A DNA stretch of 44,214 bases, from positions 1-44,214 of the forward strand of contig BFBT01000006.1 of the NCBI GenBank assembly GCA_003112755.1. The letters are read 5' to 3'. The position numbers were made by a program, and so were the translations under genes. Below are positions 1 through 9,600 of the stretch, one piece after another. The notes under the pieces are model-generated. The model saw nothing but the letters and a program-made list of their open reading frames with translations, was not told the DNA's origin and made no database searches. Every line of letters begins with the position of its first letter. Position 1 is the first letter of the stretch. The DNA is from Lawsonibacter asaccharolyticus (GTDB taxonomy: Bacteria > Bacillota > Clostridia > Oscillospirales > Oscillospiraceae).

Positions 1-281
1 GGGACGTTGACCTCTTTGGCGTAGATGTCCGCCACCTCGCCCACAGTGGAGCAGGAGTTGACGATCAGGTCCGCACCGGAGATCTCCGCCGCCTTGGCGT
101 ACAGGGTCATCCGGTCGATGACCGCCTGGCTGGGGCCGCCATTGGCCCGGACATCAGTGAGCAGGGTGCTGTCGGTGATGAATTCCACCCGCACGCCGGG
201 GACCTTCTCCTTCAGGAAGGCGACGGTGTCCTCCCGCTTGGCGAAGCTGGTCTGAAGAATACACACATGAGGTGCTGCCAT
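1..281 (-). CDS. Aspartate/glutamate racemase-family protein (partial)
   Basis: The protein runs off the left edge, so only its first 93 or so residues are visible. They end in a stretch containing NSCSTVGEVADIYAKEV, which resembles the first catalytic-cysteine loop of the Asp/Glu/hydantoin racemase superfamily, where the Cys followed by a short S/T-rich turn acts as acid/base. An earlier motif, TDSTLLTDVRANGG, fits the N-terminal half of the same fold. I chose the ATG at 281 because an AAAGGA ribosome site lies about 11 bases upstream; an ATG at 293 is in frame but has that site immediately against it. The gene follows the transketolase pair on the same strand with a gap of about 20 bases, so it is probably in their operon. 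The substrate cannot be told; relatives act on aspartate, glutamate, hydantoins or related dicarboxylates. Confidence 0.6.
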   Translation of the reverse strand, partial: MAAPHVCILQTSFAKREDTVAFLKEKVPGVRVEFITDSTLLTDVRANGGPSQAVIDRMTLYAKAAEISGADLIVNSCSTVGEVADIYAKEVNV

Positions 282-299
282 AGTTGGGTTCATCCTTTC

Positions 300-1301
300 T
301 CACATTTTCTGCACTTCGGGCAGGGACAGCGCCCTGTCCGAAGTGCCTGTCTCTTTTAAACCCTTCCGGGCCACCAGAGCCTTGGCCTTGGCCACGATGG
401 AGTCCACGTCCATGCCGTGGTCCTTGTAGATCAGCTCCGGGTCGCCGGACTCACCAAAGCGGTCCTGGATGCCCACGATCTCCATGGGTACGGGGCAGTT
501 GCCCACCACCACCTCAGCCACGGCGGAGCCCAGTCCGCCGAAGATGGAGTGTCCTCGATGGTCATGATGGCCCCGGTCTCGCCGGCCGCCTTCAGCACGG
601 CCTCCTTGTCCAGAGGCTTGATGGTGGCCATGTCCAGCACCCGGACGCCGATCCCCTGCTCCTTCAGGATGGCGGCCGCGTCCAGCGCCTTCTTCAGCAG
701 GATGCCGGAGACGATCATAGTCATGTCGCTGCCGTTGTCCACCACGGTGTTGGCCTTGCCCCACTCGAACTTGTAGGTGGCGGGGTCATACAGGTCGGCA
801 ACCGGGTTGCGGTGCAGACGGACGTACAGGGGGCCGGTGAAATCCACCGCCGCATGGGCCAGGGCCCGGGCCGCCACGGCGTCGGCGGGCTGCACCACGG
901 TCATATTGGGGAAGGAGCGCATGATGGACACGTCTTCAATGGCGGCGTGGGTGGCGCCGTCGCCGCCCACCTGGAGGCCGGCGTGGGTGCCGATGACGGT
1001 GACGTTCAGGTTGGGGTAGCAGACGAAGGTACGCACCTGCTCGCAGGCCCGCATGGAGGCGAACACCGCGAAGGTGGCCAGGAACACCTTGTTGCCACAG
1101 GCGGCCATGCCGGCGGAGGCGGCCACCAGGTTCTGCTCGGCAATGCCGAAGGAGAACTCCCGCTCGGGGAAATACTTGCCGAACTTCTCCAGACCGCAGG
1201 TCTTTGGTGTCGGCGTTACAAACCACAAAATTCTCGTTGGTCTTGGCGATCTCAATGATCTCCTGTCCAAAGGCCATACGGGTGGCAAGAGTCTTTGCCA
1301 T
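300..1301 (-). CDS. Transketolase C-terminal (pyrimidine-binding) subunit, frameshifted
   Basis: This is the second half of a split transketolase, which moves two-carbon ketol units in the non-oxidative pentose phosphate pathway with thiamine diphosphate. Joined across two frame breaks, the protein begins MAKTLATRMAFGQEIIEIAK and contains EREFSFGIAEQNLVAASAGM, which includes the Glu that activates the cofactor, followed by a transketolase C-terminal domain ending near QDRFGESGDPELIYKDHGMD. One break near 1200 looks like an extra A in an A run, the other near 553 like a lost C; together they cancel, and the span from start to stop is a multiple of three, as expected for an intact gene of about 333 residues. 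Its ATG overlaps the stop of the N-terminal subunit by one base (TAATG), so the two are translationally coupled and should form a heteromeric enzyme. Confidence 0.85.
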
Positions 1302-2149
1302 TACACAACGCCCCCTTCCTTGATTTCCGCAATTGCTTTGACCATCTGCTCGTCGTCAGGCGCGGAGCCGTGCCAGACGGAGTCGTCCTCCATGAAGGAG
1401 ACGCCCTTGCCCTTGACAGTGCGCATCAGGATGGCAGTGGGGTGGCGCATGGTCTTGGCGGTGTGCAGGGCGGTGAGCACGTCCTTCATATTGTGGCCGT
1501 TGACCTCTACCACCTTCCAGCCGAAAGCGCGCCACTTGTCAGCCAGGGGCTCCACCGTCATGATGTCATTGACCCAGCCGTTGATCTGGACGCCGTTGCA
1601 GTCCACGATGGCCACCAGGTTCTTCAGGTCGTGGTGGCTGGCTGCCATGGCGGCCTCCCAGACCATGCCCTCCTGGATCTCACCGTCACCCAGCATGACG
1701 TAGGTCATGTAGTCCTGGTGATGCAGCTTGCCGGACAGGGCCATGCCCACGCCCACGGACAGGCCGTTGCCCAGGGAGCCGGCGGTCATGTCCACGCCGG
1801 GGGTCTTGTTCATGTCCGGATGGCCCTGGAGGATGGAGTGGTACTGACGCAGGGTGTTCAGCTCCTTGGGGTCAAAGTAGCCCCGGCGGGCCAGTGCCGC
1901 ATAGAGCACCGGGCAGGAGTGGCCTTTGGAGAGGATGAAGCGGTCCCGGTCAGCCCAGCGGGGGTTCTGGGGATCGATATTCAGCACGTGGAAGTACAGG
2001 GCGGTCACCATCTCCACCGCGGAGAGAGAGCCGCCGGGGTGTCCAGCCTTGGCGGCGTGGATCATGGAGATGATGTCCTGTCGGATCTGGACGGCCTGCT
2101 CTTCCAGCCGTTCCACATCCCGTTGGGTGAAGTAGTTGTGGTTCACCAT
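1301..2149 (-). CDS. Transketolase N-terminal (diphosphate-binding) subunit
   Basis: An intact 282-residue protein forming the thiamine-diphosphate-binding half of a two-subunit transketolase. Typical motifs are GHPGGSLSAVE near residue 36, SKGHSCPVLYAAL near 74, and the metal and diphosphate motif GDGEIQEGMVWEA near 154, with the expected Asp and Asn ligands (VDCNGVQINGW). The length suits the split form common in Clostridia and archaea, not the roughly 660-residue single-chain enzyme. The ribosome site AAAGGA precedes the ATG at 2149. A divergent LysR-type regulator begins at 2515; a symmetric operator candidate in between suggests, but does not prove, that it controls this operon. Confidence 0.93.
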   Translation of the reverse strand: MVNHNYFTQRDVERLEEQAVQIRQDIISMIHAAKAGHPGGSLSAVEMVTALYFHVLNIDPQNPRWADRDRFILSKGHSCPVLYAALARRGYFDPKELNTLRQYHSILQGHPDMNKTPGVDMTAGSLGNGLSVGVGMALSGKLHHQDYMTYVMLGDGEIQEGMVWEAAMAASHHDLKNLVAIVDCNGVQINGWVNDIMTVEPLADKWRAFGWKVVEVNGHNMKDVLTALHTAKTMRHPTAILMRTVKGKGVSFMEDDSVWHGSAPDDEQMVKAIAEIKEGGVV

Positions 2150-2167
2150 CGTTCAATCCTTTCTACA

Positions 2168-2227
2168 TCAGTTTTTGTTCTCCCTGGCTCCCAGCCTTTT
2201 GCCGGGGCCTGTTTCCTCTTCGCCCAT
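2168..2227 (-). CDS. Short 19-codon leader ORF before transketolase
   Basis: An ATG with a strong ribosome site (GGAGGT, five bases upstream) opens a 19-residue frame, MGEEETGPGKRLGARENKN, ending 18 bases before the transketolase ATG. No family is recognised. It may be a leader peptide or a chance ORF; the good ribosome site is the only support. Confidence 0.2.
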   Translation of the reverse strand: MGEEETGPGKRLGARENKN

Positions 2228-2277
2228 AGACTACCTCCGCCGGCGAAAAAAGTCCAATTCTTGTTTGTGACAGCTGG

Positions 2278-2294
2278 TATCATTAAAAATGATA
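2278..2294. promoter_or_regulatory. Candidate LysR-type operator (TATCATT-AAA-AATGATA)
   Basis: A perfect 7-base inverted repeat around AAA, containing the T-N11-A arrangement typical of LysR-type sites, lies in the divergent spacer between the transketolase operon and the LysR gene. On the minus strand the repeat covers a possible -10 (TATCAT). Binding by the neighbouring regulator is inference. Confidence 0.4.
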
Positions 2295-2312
2295 TCGCAT
2301 CCCCAAACTTTC

Positions 2313-2341
2313 TTGACAAGTCCGGGAAAATAGCGGATACT
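2313..2341 (+). promoter_or_regulatory. Candidate promoter for the LysR gene
   Basis: TTGACA at 2313-2318 and GATACT at 2336-2341 are separated by 17 bases. It lies about 20 bases right of the palindrome and points toward the LysR gene. The rest of the 2150-2514 spacer shows nothing else I can support. Confidence 0.4.
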
Positions 2342-2514
2342 GAGCTTTGGCAGCCCTTCTCCACTCTGGAACGAGCCCCCGCTTTTCCTTTTGATTTGAC
2401 ATTTTGCACAAAACAGATGCTCTCTATTTTGTTGGGTCTGAAAAAACGCTTTTGCCGCCCGCTCCGCCCGCGCGGGACTAGCGGCCATCCCATTGATCGG
2501 AGGCATGAAACCAT

Positions 2515-3390
2515 ATGGAACTTTACACGCTTCGCTATGTGCTGGCCGTGGCCGATTCGGGGAATTTTTCCCTGGCGCCCAGGCCTGCCACGTGGGACAG
2601 CCCGCCCTGTCCAGCAGATCGCCAAGCTGGAGAAGGAACTGGGGTGGCCCTCTTCGCCCGCAATCCCAGGGGGTGCCACCCTGACGGAGGCGGGCAAGGA
2701 TTTTGTTCTCCGAGCCAGGGAGATCCTTCAGCGCGCCCAGGCCCTCCAGGCGGAGATGTCCTTCTATGCCGGGCTGCGCAAGGGCTCCCTCAACCTGGGC
2801 ATCATCACCAGCCTCCAGTGCATCAACTTCGGCGGCATGCTCTCCGCCTTCTGCGGCAGTTACCCGACATCTCGGTGAACATCGTTCAGGAGGGGACCCA
2901 CCGGCTGCTGGAGCTGCTGCTGGACCGGAAGGTGGACTTGGCCTTTCTCAACCGCCCCCTGTCCCAGCTGGCCTCCAGCCTGGAGTTCGTCAAGCTGGGG
3001 GAGGACCATTACTCCTTGGCGGTCCCCCGTGTCCACCCCTGGCCGGTCGTGAGGAGGTCAGCCTGCGGGAGCTGCGGGGGGAGCACTTCATCTTCCACCA
3101 GACCGGCCAGGTGGCCGCGGAGCTGTGCCTCACCGCCTGCCGCCGGGCGGGCTTTGAGCCGGACATCGTCTGCCGCTCCAGCAGTCCCACCACCAGCCTC
3201 TACATGGTCCAGGGCGGGCTTGGGTTGCCTTTCTGCCCTCGGAGGACTTCCGCTCCCATACCCTCTCCGGCGTCCGGGAGATCAAACTGGAGGAGCGGAT
3301 CGTCAAGGAGGTGGGGGTGGCCTGCGCCGGGACGCGGCCTCCCCCCTGGTGGACGCCGCAGTCCAGTTCGCCCGGGAGTGGGTCAAATGA
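2515..3390 (+). pseudogene. LysR-family transcriptional regulator, multiply frameshifted
   Basis: Pieces of one LysR-type regulator are spread over all three frames. The N-terminal helix-turn-helix reads MELYTLRYVLAVADSGNFS, then QACHVGQPALS, then QIAKLEKELG and LFARNPRG. The effector-binding domain follows with GSLNLGIITSLQ, VNIVQEGTHRLLELLLDRKV and LAFLNRPLSQLASSLEFVKL. The first and last segments share a frame, the total is a multiple of three (about 291 residues, normal for the family), and most breaks sit in G or C runs where one base restores the frame. I count about seven losses and one gain. The gene is therefore probably intact in the organism. It stands divergent to the transketolase operon, the usual position of a LysR regulator relative to its target. 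Confidence 0.8.
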
Positions 3391-3467
3391 CCGCCCCCTT
3401 CTTTTCCTCTTTTCCCCCTGTCCCTCTTGTTGTATAATAGAGCCATTCCACTGAGGAGGTCTTTTCT

Positions 3468-3925
3468 ATGATCACATTGGCACAGCGCATCGAAGCCCTG
3501 CGCACCGAACGGGGTCTCAGCCGTCCCGCCCTCTCCCAGGCCCTGGGCTTTCCCAAAAATGCGGCGGAAAAGTTCGAGACCGGCCGCCAGACCCCCACCC
3601 GGGAGCAGCAGGAGAAGATGGCCGCCTTTTTCGGGGTCTCCCTCTTCTATCTCCGGGGGGAGAGCAACGACCGCACCCGTCAGGAGACCTGGATGGACGG
3701 CGGCTTCCAGGATGAGGAGGAGCCCGCTCCCCGCCCCGCCGCGCCGCCCGGCCCGTCCCCCAGAGCGGCCCCGCCGGCCAGGACCAGGGCACGGTGTCGA
3801 CGCCTTCTCCACAGCAAGGCGTTCAGGATATGATCCGCGCCGCGGTACAGGAGGCCCTGCGCTCCCCTGAGGGGCAGGATATCCTCACCCAGGCCGTCCG
3901 CAAGGAGCTGGCCCGGCAGCGGTGA
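3468..3925 (+). CDS. XRE-family helix-turn-helix regulator, one frameshift
   Basis: An N-terminal Cro/CI-type DNA-binding domain (residues about 5-60: LAQRIEALRTERGLSRPALSQ onward to FFGVSLFYLRG) is followed by an acidic and Pro/Ala-rich linker and a short tail. The frame breaks near 3770 in a run of C and G; past it the other frame continues GQDQGTVSTPSPQQGVQDM and ends ELARQR at 3925. The span is one base short of a multiple of three, consistent with one lost base and a product of about 152 residues. It has a good ribosome site (GAGGAGG) and a TATAAT at 3433-3438 with no clear -35. The tail of the shape RAAVQEALRSPEGQDIL recurs in Clostridia XRE proteins of unknown target. Confidence 0.75.
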
Positions 3926-3961
3926 GCGCCGGCCTGAAATCTGTACAGAAGAGGAGTCTCT

Positions 3962-5084
3962 ATGAACGAAAAGGAAATTTCCGAGATCCGCCGCCGGTTC
4001 CGGCCGGACAGGAGCGGCATCTCCCACATCCGCGGATGTTATGTCAATGAAAACCGGGAGATCGTCTCCCAGTTCGACCAGTCCCTGGGGCTTGATGTCC
4101 CAGGAGGAGTCGGAAAAGCTGCTGGCCATCCTCCGGCGCACCCTGTCCGGCACCCTGGGCAAAAACTGGCGGACATCACCTTCTCCACCCAGCAGGTGGT
4201 GGACAGCGAGGAGCACCGGCTCCTCATGGCCCTGCGGGGCTCCTCCCTGGCGGACGAAGAGGCCGTGCAGGCCCTGTTCCAGCGGGTCATCTCCTCCCTC
4301 ACCCTGGAGGGGAAACTATCTCATCCTCCTGGCCCACGACACCTACGACGTCCCCTACCGGGCCAAAGACGGGGAGCGGATGGACGACGCCTCCGACCAG
4401 GTGTCTCCTACATCCTGTGCTCCATCTGCCCGGTGAAGCTGACCAAGCCCGCCCTGAGCTACTTTGTCTATGAAAATGCCTTCCACGACCTGAAGGCGGA
4501 CTGGGTCGTCTCTCCGCCGGAGGCAGGCTTCCTCTTCCCCGCTTTGACGAGCGCACCCACCAACCTCTATAATGCCCTCTACTACTCCCGGGACATCGGG
4601 GAGAACCACCCGGAGCTCATTGACGCCCTGTTCCGCACCCCTCTCCCATGCCTGCCGCCGTCCAGAAGGAGACCTTTGAGTCCCTCCTGGGGGAGACGCT
4701 GGCGGAGGATTGCAGCTATCACGTGTCCAGGCCGTCCACAGCCAGCTGCGGGACATGATCGAAGAGCACAAGGCCAGCAAGGAGGAGCAGCCCCTCCTGC
4801 TCTCCAAGGGGAGGTGCGGTCCGTCCTGTCTCCTGCGGCGTGGCCGCCCCCCATGTGGATGCCTTTGAGGCCCAGTATGACCAGGCCTTCGGCCCGGAGG
4901 CCGGCCTGAGCCCCCGCAATCTGGTGGACCCCAAGCAGCTGGAGGTCCGCACTCCCGACGTCACATCCACGTCAACCGGAGCGCAGCGACCTGGTGGGAC
5001 CCGCATGATTGAGGGCACCGGTACATCCTCATCCGGGCCAACGAGGGCGTGGAGGTCAACGGCGTCAGCATCCAGATCTCCTGA
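3962..5084 (+). pseudogene. DUF4317 family protein, multiply frameshifted
   Basis: The fragments join into one protein of about 375 residues typical of DUF4317, a family of unknown function widespread in Clostridia. Recognisable pieces are MNEKEISEIRRRF and HIRGCYVNENREIV at the start, KLLAILRRTLSGTLGKN, YDVPYRAKDGERMDDASD, YILCSICPVKLTKPALSYF, NALYYSRDIGENHPELIDAL, and a final RYILIRANEGVEVNGVSIQIS spread over two frames. At least eight single-base frame changes are needed, many at C or G runs. The start is well placed (GAGGAG before ATG). It lies 37 bases after the XRE gene on the same strand and is followed by a strong hairpin. I cannot assign a biochemical role. Confidence 0.8.
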
Positions 5085-5101
5085 AACTGTCGAAAAAGCG
5101 A

Positions 5102-5132
5102 GAGCGGCCCCTCTGTTCCAGAGGGGCCGCTC
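5102..5132. terminator. Bidirectional terminator between convergent genes
   Basis: A perfect 14-base-pair stem (GAGCGGCCCCTCTG) with a TTC loop. On the plus strand it is followed by CTTTG; on the minus strand by CTTTTTCG. It sits between the convergent DUF4317 and formiminotransferase genes and can serve both. Confidence 0.8.
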
Positions 5133-5146
5133 CTTTGCTTGTCCGT

Positions 5147-6037
5147 CTATTCGATATGCAGCTCCAGCACCTGCTCGGAGGAGAAGTCCTCGATCTGGAG
5201 GTAGTACTCCGCGCAGTCCAGCAGGGCCTTCATGGGGACAATGCCCACCACCTCGCTGCCCACCACCCGGACGCCATAGCGCCGGGCCTCCATCTTCACC
5301 ATCTCAAAGACACTGTAAATGGAACTTTTGGTGTAGTCGGTCAGGTTCATGGTCACCTGAGCCAGGTTCCGCTCCTCCAGGGCGATGCCCATGGCCTTCA
5401 CATAGTGCAGGCCGCCGCCGATGTTCCGCACCCGGCGGGCGATCTGCCGGGCGATCTCCACATTGGGGGTGTCCAGGTTGATGTTGAAGCAGATCAGAGG
5501 CATCCGGGCCCCGATGGCGGTGGCCCCGCCAGTGGGGTGGATGGTATCCGGCCGAAGTCCGGCTTCCACAGGGGGTCCTTCATCTTCTCCGCCAGCCCCT
5601 CGAACTGTCCCTTGCGGATGTTGGCAGGTCCACCCGGTGGGGGGCAGTGGCAGACTCTCATAGAGGTAGAAAGGGCTGTCCGTAGAGCAGAGCGGCTTCC
5701 TGTGCTATCTCCCGGGCCAGCTGGTCCGCCTCCTGAATGTGCATCCCGCACCGGGATGAAGGGATCACGTCCACGCAGCCGATGCGGGGATGCTGCCCCT
5801 CGTGCCGGGTCATATCGATCAGCTCCACCGCCGTGCCGATGGCCTCCACCATGGCCCGCTTCAGGGGCTCCGGTGGCCCAGCACCGTCACCAGCAGCGGT
5901 TGTGGTCTGGGTCTGTGGAGTAGTCCAGCAGCTTCACTCCCGGCTTGGCCCGGAAGGAGTCCACGATGCGTCCACCTTCTTCAGGTCCCGCCCTCGCTGA
6001 AATTGGGGACGGATTCGATCCATTTATCCAGCTTCAT
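5147..6037 (-). pseudogene. ftcD: Glutamate formiminotransferase, first copy, multiply frameshifted
   Basis: This encodes a formiminotransferase that moves the formimino group of N-formimino-L-glutamate to tetrahydrofolate. The C-terminal 140 residues are in one frame: HPTGGATAIGARMPLICFNI, then RQIARRVRNIGGGLHYVKAM and ALEERNLAQVTMNLTDY. The N-terminal part is split over frames but shows DMTRHEGQHPRIGCVDVIP and NIRKGQFEGLAEKM. Start at 6037 (MKLDKWIESVPNFS, GGAGAG upstream). The total span is a multiple of three and corresponds to about 297 residues, the size of the single-domain enzyme. It is a paralogue of the copy at 10913-11823 and is clearly different in sequence. Breaks are mostly at short homopolymers, so the gene may be intact in the living organism. 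Confidence 0.85.
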
Positions 6038-6225
6038 GTCTCTCTCCTCTCTCTGTCCTGGGCCACGGGACGCCCCCCTCTTTTACCTTTTTATATTATT
6101 ATTATAGTGTTTTCCCCTCCCCCTGGCAAGGCAAAAACGCGTCCCCGGCAATTTTTGCCCGGGAACAGTTGCACACCCGGCCCCAATCCGATATACTGGA
6201 CCCAGACCAAAGAGGGGGCTTTCTG

Positions 6226-9200
6226 ATGCTCAATGTGACCATGCTCCAGACCCCCAGCGTCACGCTGGACGGGGTCCGGTCTCCTTCCCTTCAAGCGGGC
6301 GGACGCCCTGCTGTACTACATGCTGGTGCGCCGCAGCGCCACCCGGCAGGAGCTCATCTCTCTGCTGGTGGGAGAGCTGCGACGAGGCCACCGGCCTGAA
6401 AAAATCTCCGCAACACCTTATATACGCTGAAAAAGACCCTGGGGGGCGACTTTTCCTCTCCCCCAGAAGTCCCTGGTGGTGGTGAACAGCGCCTGGGAGG
6501 TGGACTGCGACTACGACCGCTTCACCCAGCGGGGGGATTTCTCCGCCTACCGAGGCCCTTCCTCCAGGGCTTCGCCGTCAAGCACGCCTTCTCCTTCGAC
6601 GAGTGGCTGGACCGCACCCGGGAGAAGCTCCACGAGCCAGTATCTGGGCCGGCTGGCCCAGCAGGCCCAGGCCGCCCTGGAGGCCGGCGACCCGGAGGAG
6701 GCTGCCCGCTTGGCCACCGAGTATCTGCGGGAGGACCCCTTTGACGAGTCCATGGCCGCCTTCCTCATGGAGCGCCTGCGGGCGGCCCGGAAGTACTCCC
6801 GGGCCGCCCAGGTGTACCAGCGGCTGAAGGAGCAGCTCTCCGAGGAGCTGGGTGTGGACCCCCTGGAGAGCACCACCATGCTCTATTACGAGATCATGAA
6901 CCAGTGGAACGACACCACCCAGGCCCCCGGGGAGGCAGAGGCGCCCCAGGTCCCCGTGGGACGGGAGACCCTCTATGCCGCCCTGCGGGCGGCGGCGGGC
7001 TCCTTCGCCGAGGGGCGGTGCGCCGCTGCTCCCAGCTGTTCATCGGGAGGTGGGCTCCGGCAAGAGCGAGCTCATCAGCCACTTCCTCCGCTGGTCCGAT
7101 CTGTCCGCCCTGCTGGTGCTGCGGTGCGGCTGCCTCCAGTCGGAGGAGGGCCTCCCTCTGGCCCCCTGGGACCGCATCCTGCTGTCCCTGCGGGAGTTCA
7201 TCCAGGAGGAGCAGCTCTCCCTCCCGGTCCCGGTCCAGGTCCGATTAGGCCAGGCGTTCCCTCTCTTCCGCTCTGAGAACGCCTGGCCGGGCGGAGTCTC
7301 CGCCCGGGCGCTGCGCCAGTGGGACCAGGGGCTGGAGGACAGCCTCCTGCTCCTCTTCTCCGCTGTCACCCGCCGGAAAAAGGTGCTCCTGGTGCTGGAG
7401 GACCTGCAATGGGCTGACGAGGAGAGCCTGCGTCTGGGGGACGCCCTGCTCCGCCGCCTGGAGGGCAGGGGGCTGATGACCATCCTCACCGCCCGGGACG
7501 ACCTCTCCCCTCTGCCCTGGCCCGGCTGGAGTCGCTGGAGGCGGACGGCCTGCTCCGCCGCCATCGCCTGCCCCCTCTCACCCCGGAACAGACAGAGGAG
7601 CTGCTCCGCAGGGAGCTGGGCGGTGAGGCCGCCCGGCGCATGGCTCCCCAGTTTCACCGGGAGACCGGAGGCACCTCTATCTGCTCACCGAGCTGACCCA
7701 GGCCTACCGCCGCAGCGGCGATGTGGAGGCCACCCTCCAGACCCTGGGGATATCCTGATGGACCGGCTCTCCGGCCTGTCCGGAGCGGCCCTCCAGGTGG
7801 CCGAGCTCATCTCCCTCTTCTCCGAGGAGGTGCCCAGCCGCCTGCTGCTGGAGCTGATGGACCAGAATGACCGCCTGCTCACCGCCGGTCTGGACGAGCT
7901 GCGGGGCCGGGGCATCATCCTGGAGCACCACACCGAGGGGGACCCCACCTACCGCTTTGCCCACCAGCGCATCCGGGAGCTGGTCTACGACCGGCTCTCC
8001 TACTCCCAGCGTCAGCCCCTCCACCTCCAGGCCGCCGAGTTGCTCTCCCAGGGGGAGCAGCCCCAGGAGGGGGGCGCCTGCCGCCAGATCGCCCGCCACT
8101 TCCAGCTGGCCGGCAGCCGCCTGCGTGCTCTGGAGTACCGCATCCGGGCCTGTGATCTGGACAGCTCCCGGGCCTTCGAGCCCTTCTCCCCCCTGGGGGG
8201 AGACGCCCCCGCCCCCCGCTCCCCAGAGGAGCTGGAGGAGCAGACCCAGCAGTTCCTGCGGGAGCTGTCCGCCCTGCGCCGTGAGGGGGCGGACCCCGCA
8301 GTCCTGGGCCGTCTGGAGCTGGCCACCGCTCTGATCCAGGGGCGCATCGCCCTGTTCCAGGGGGACAGTGCCCGGGGCAGCGACATCCTGGGCGCCCTCA
8401 GCGGCGGCAGCATCCACCCCGACACGGGGGTGCTCATCCGGGCCTGCTACCTGCTGGCCTCCTCCGCCCTCTACCGCCAGGCCACTGAACAGGTGGAGCG
8501 CTACACCGCCACCGGCATGCGCCTGCTGGAGCGCACCCGGGACCCGGTCCAGCAGGCCCAGTTCCAGCGGCTTCGGGGCGGCCTGTTCTGTCTCCAGGGC
8601 GCCTATGACAAGAGCCGCTACTATCTGCTGGAGGCCATGGACGCTCTGCGGGGACAGCCCCGCTCCACCGCGGTCCGGCTCCAGCTGGCGGCCGTCTACT
8701 GTGACTACGGCCGGGTCTGCCGTCAGCGGCTGGAGTACGCCGACGCCTGCTCCTACTATAAGCGGGCCCTCTCCCTGCTGGGAGACCTGCCCTGGCCCGG
8801 CGGCGTCTGGGTCTATGTCCATTACGGGCGGGCCGCTTTTGCCCTGGAGGACCATCCCAGGGCCCGTGAGCTGTTTCAGCATGGGTATGACAACGCGAAA
8901 GTTTCCGGCGAGCTGTGGGGCCGGACAGCCGCCTCAGCCTACACCGCCTATTATCAGGCCATGGAGGGGGACTACGAGCGGGCGGCGGTCAGCTTGGCCG
9001 ATGCCCAGTCCTGCCAGCAGCGGCTGAATTCCCCTCTGGAGGGGGTCATCCTCCACTTTGTCTCCATGCACATCCGCAGCCGGCTGGACCTGGAGCAGCG
9101 GACGGGCTCCCCCCTCGCCCCTCTGCTCACCTACTCCCCGGAGAGCTACGCCCGGCAGGGGGTCCGCCTGCTTTCCAGCGTCCCCAGCGTATTCGAGGCG

Positions 9201-9299
9201 GAGCAGCTCTCCCAGAGCCTGCGCAACGGCATCGCCACCCAGCAGCGGTACCGTGCCTCTGAGCTGTACAGCAAAAACAAGCATTTTATGGCGGAATGA
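6226..9299 (+). pseudogene. BTAD/AAA-type large transcriptional activator, frameshifted in the N-terminal half
   Basis: A regulator of about 1,024 residues. The first part matches an OmpR-like winged helix plus bacterial transcriptional activation domain (BTAD): QAQAALEAGDPEEAARLATE and RAAQVYQRLKEQLSEELGVD. A P-loop (GEVGSGKSEL, near 7060) and a Walker B-like VLLVLEDLQWADEE follow, then a long helical repeat region of TPR type ending SELYSKNKHFMAE. About a dozen single-base breaks lie between 6280 and 7760; from there to the stop the frame is clean. The span is one base from a multiple of three. It sits directly upstream of gltS-ftcD-fchA, so control of that operon is a reasonable inference. 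Domain identity is firm at the BTAD and P-loop, looser for the helical repeats. Confidence 0.8.
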
Positions 9300-9361
9300 G
9301 CAGTAACCGCCCCCACATGATCGCCATTTTTATAGATGCGCCTAAAATTTATCGGTGCGTC

Positions 9362-9391
9362 TTGACAGATGCTCTTCTATGGATATATTAT
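9362..9391 (+). promoter_or_regulatory. Promoter upstream of gltS
   Basis: A consensus TTGACA at 9362-9367 with TATATT at 9384-9389 (16 bases) or TATTAT at 9386-9391 (18 bases). Transcripts would start at about 9397 and run at once into the hairpin at 9403-9438. Confidence 0.55.
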
Positions 9392-9402
9392 GGACACGCA
9401 AA

Positions 9403-9438
9403 GACGCAGCGGTCCGTTTGGACTGCGGCGTCTTTTTT
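9403..9438 (+). terminator. Rho-independent terminator within the gltS upstream region
   Basis: GACGC and GGTCC arms pair with GGACTGCGGCGTC over 13 positions with one A-G mismatch and one wobble, loop GTTT, then six T. It follows the promoter at 9362 by only about ten bases of transcript and precedes gltS by 160 bases. It may end the BTAD transcript, act as an attenuator, or yield a very short RNA. Confidence 0.65.
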
Positions 9439-9446
9439 CAATTTTT

Positions 9447-9505
9447 AGAATTAGACGTTTTTTAGATGCTCTTTGACTATACTGGCGTCAGAAACGTCTA
9501 ATTCT
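9447..9505. repeat. 14-base inverted repeat flanking a candidate gltS promoter
   Basis: AGAATTAGACGTTT (9447-9460) is repeated as its exact complement AAACGTCTAATTCT (9492-9505), with 31 bases between. A TATACT at 9478-9483 lies in the middle without a good -35, as at activator-dependent promoters. It could be a regulator site or form a large leader stem. Confidence 0.5.
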
Positions 9506-9600
9506 GTTCCGGCGAAAGGAGGTCGGCTGGCCGGGGCAGTGTTTCGGTCCGTAAGGAGAGCGGTCCGAGGAAAAAAGAGAATCAATGGGAGGGTAACATT

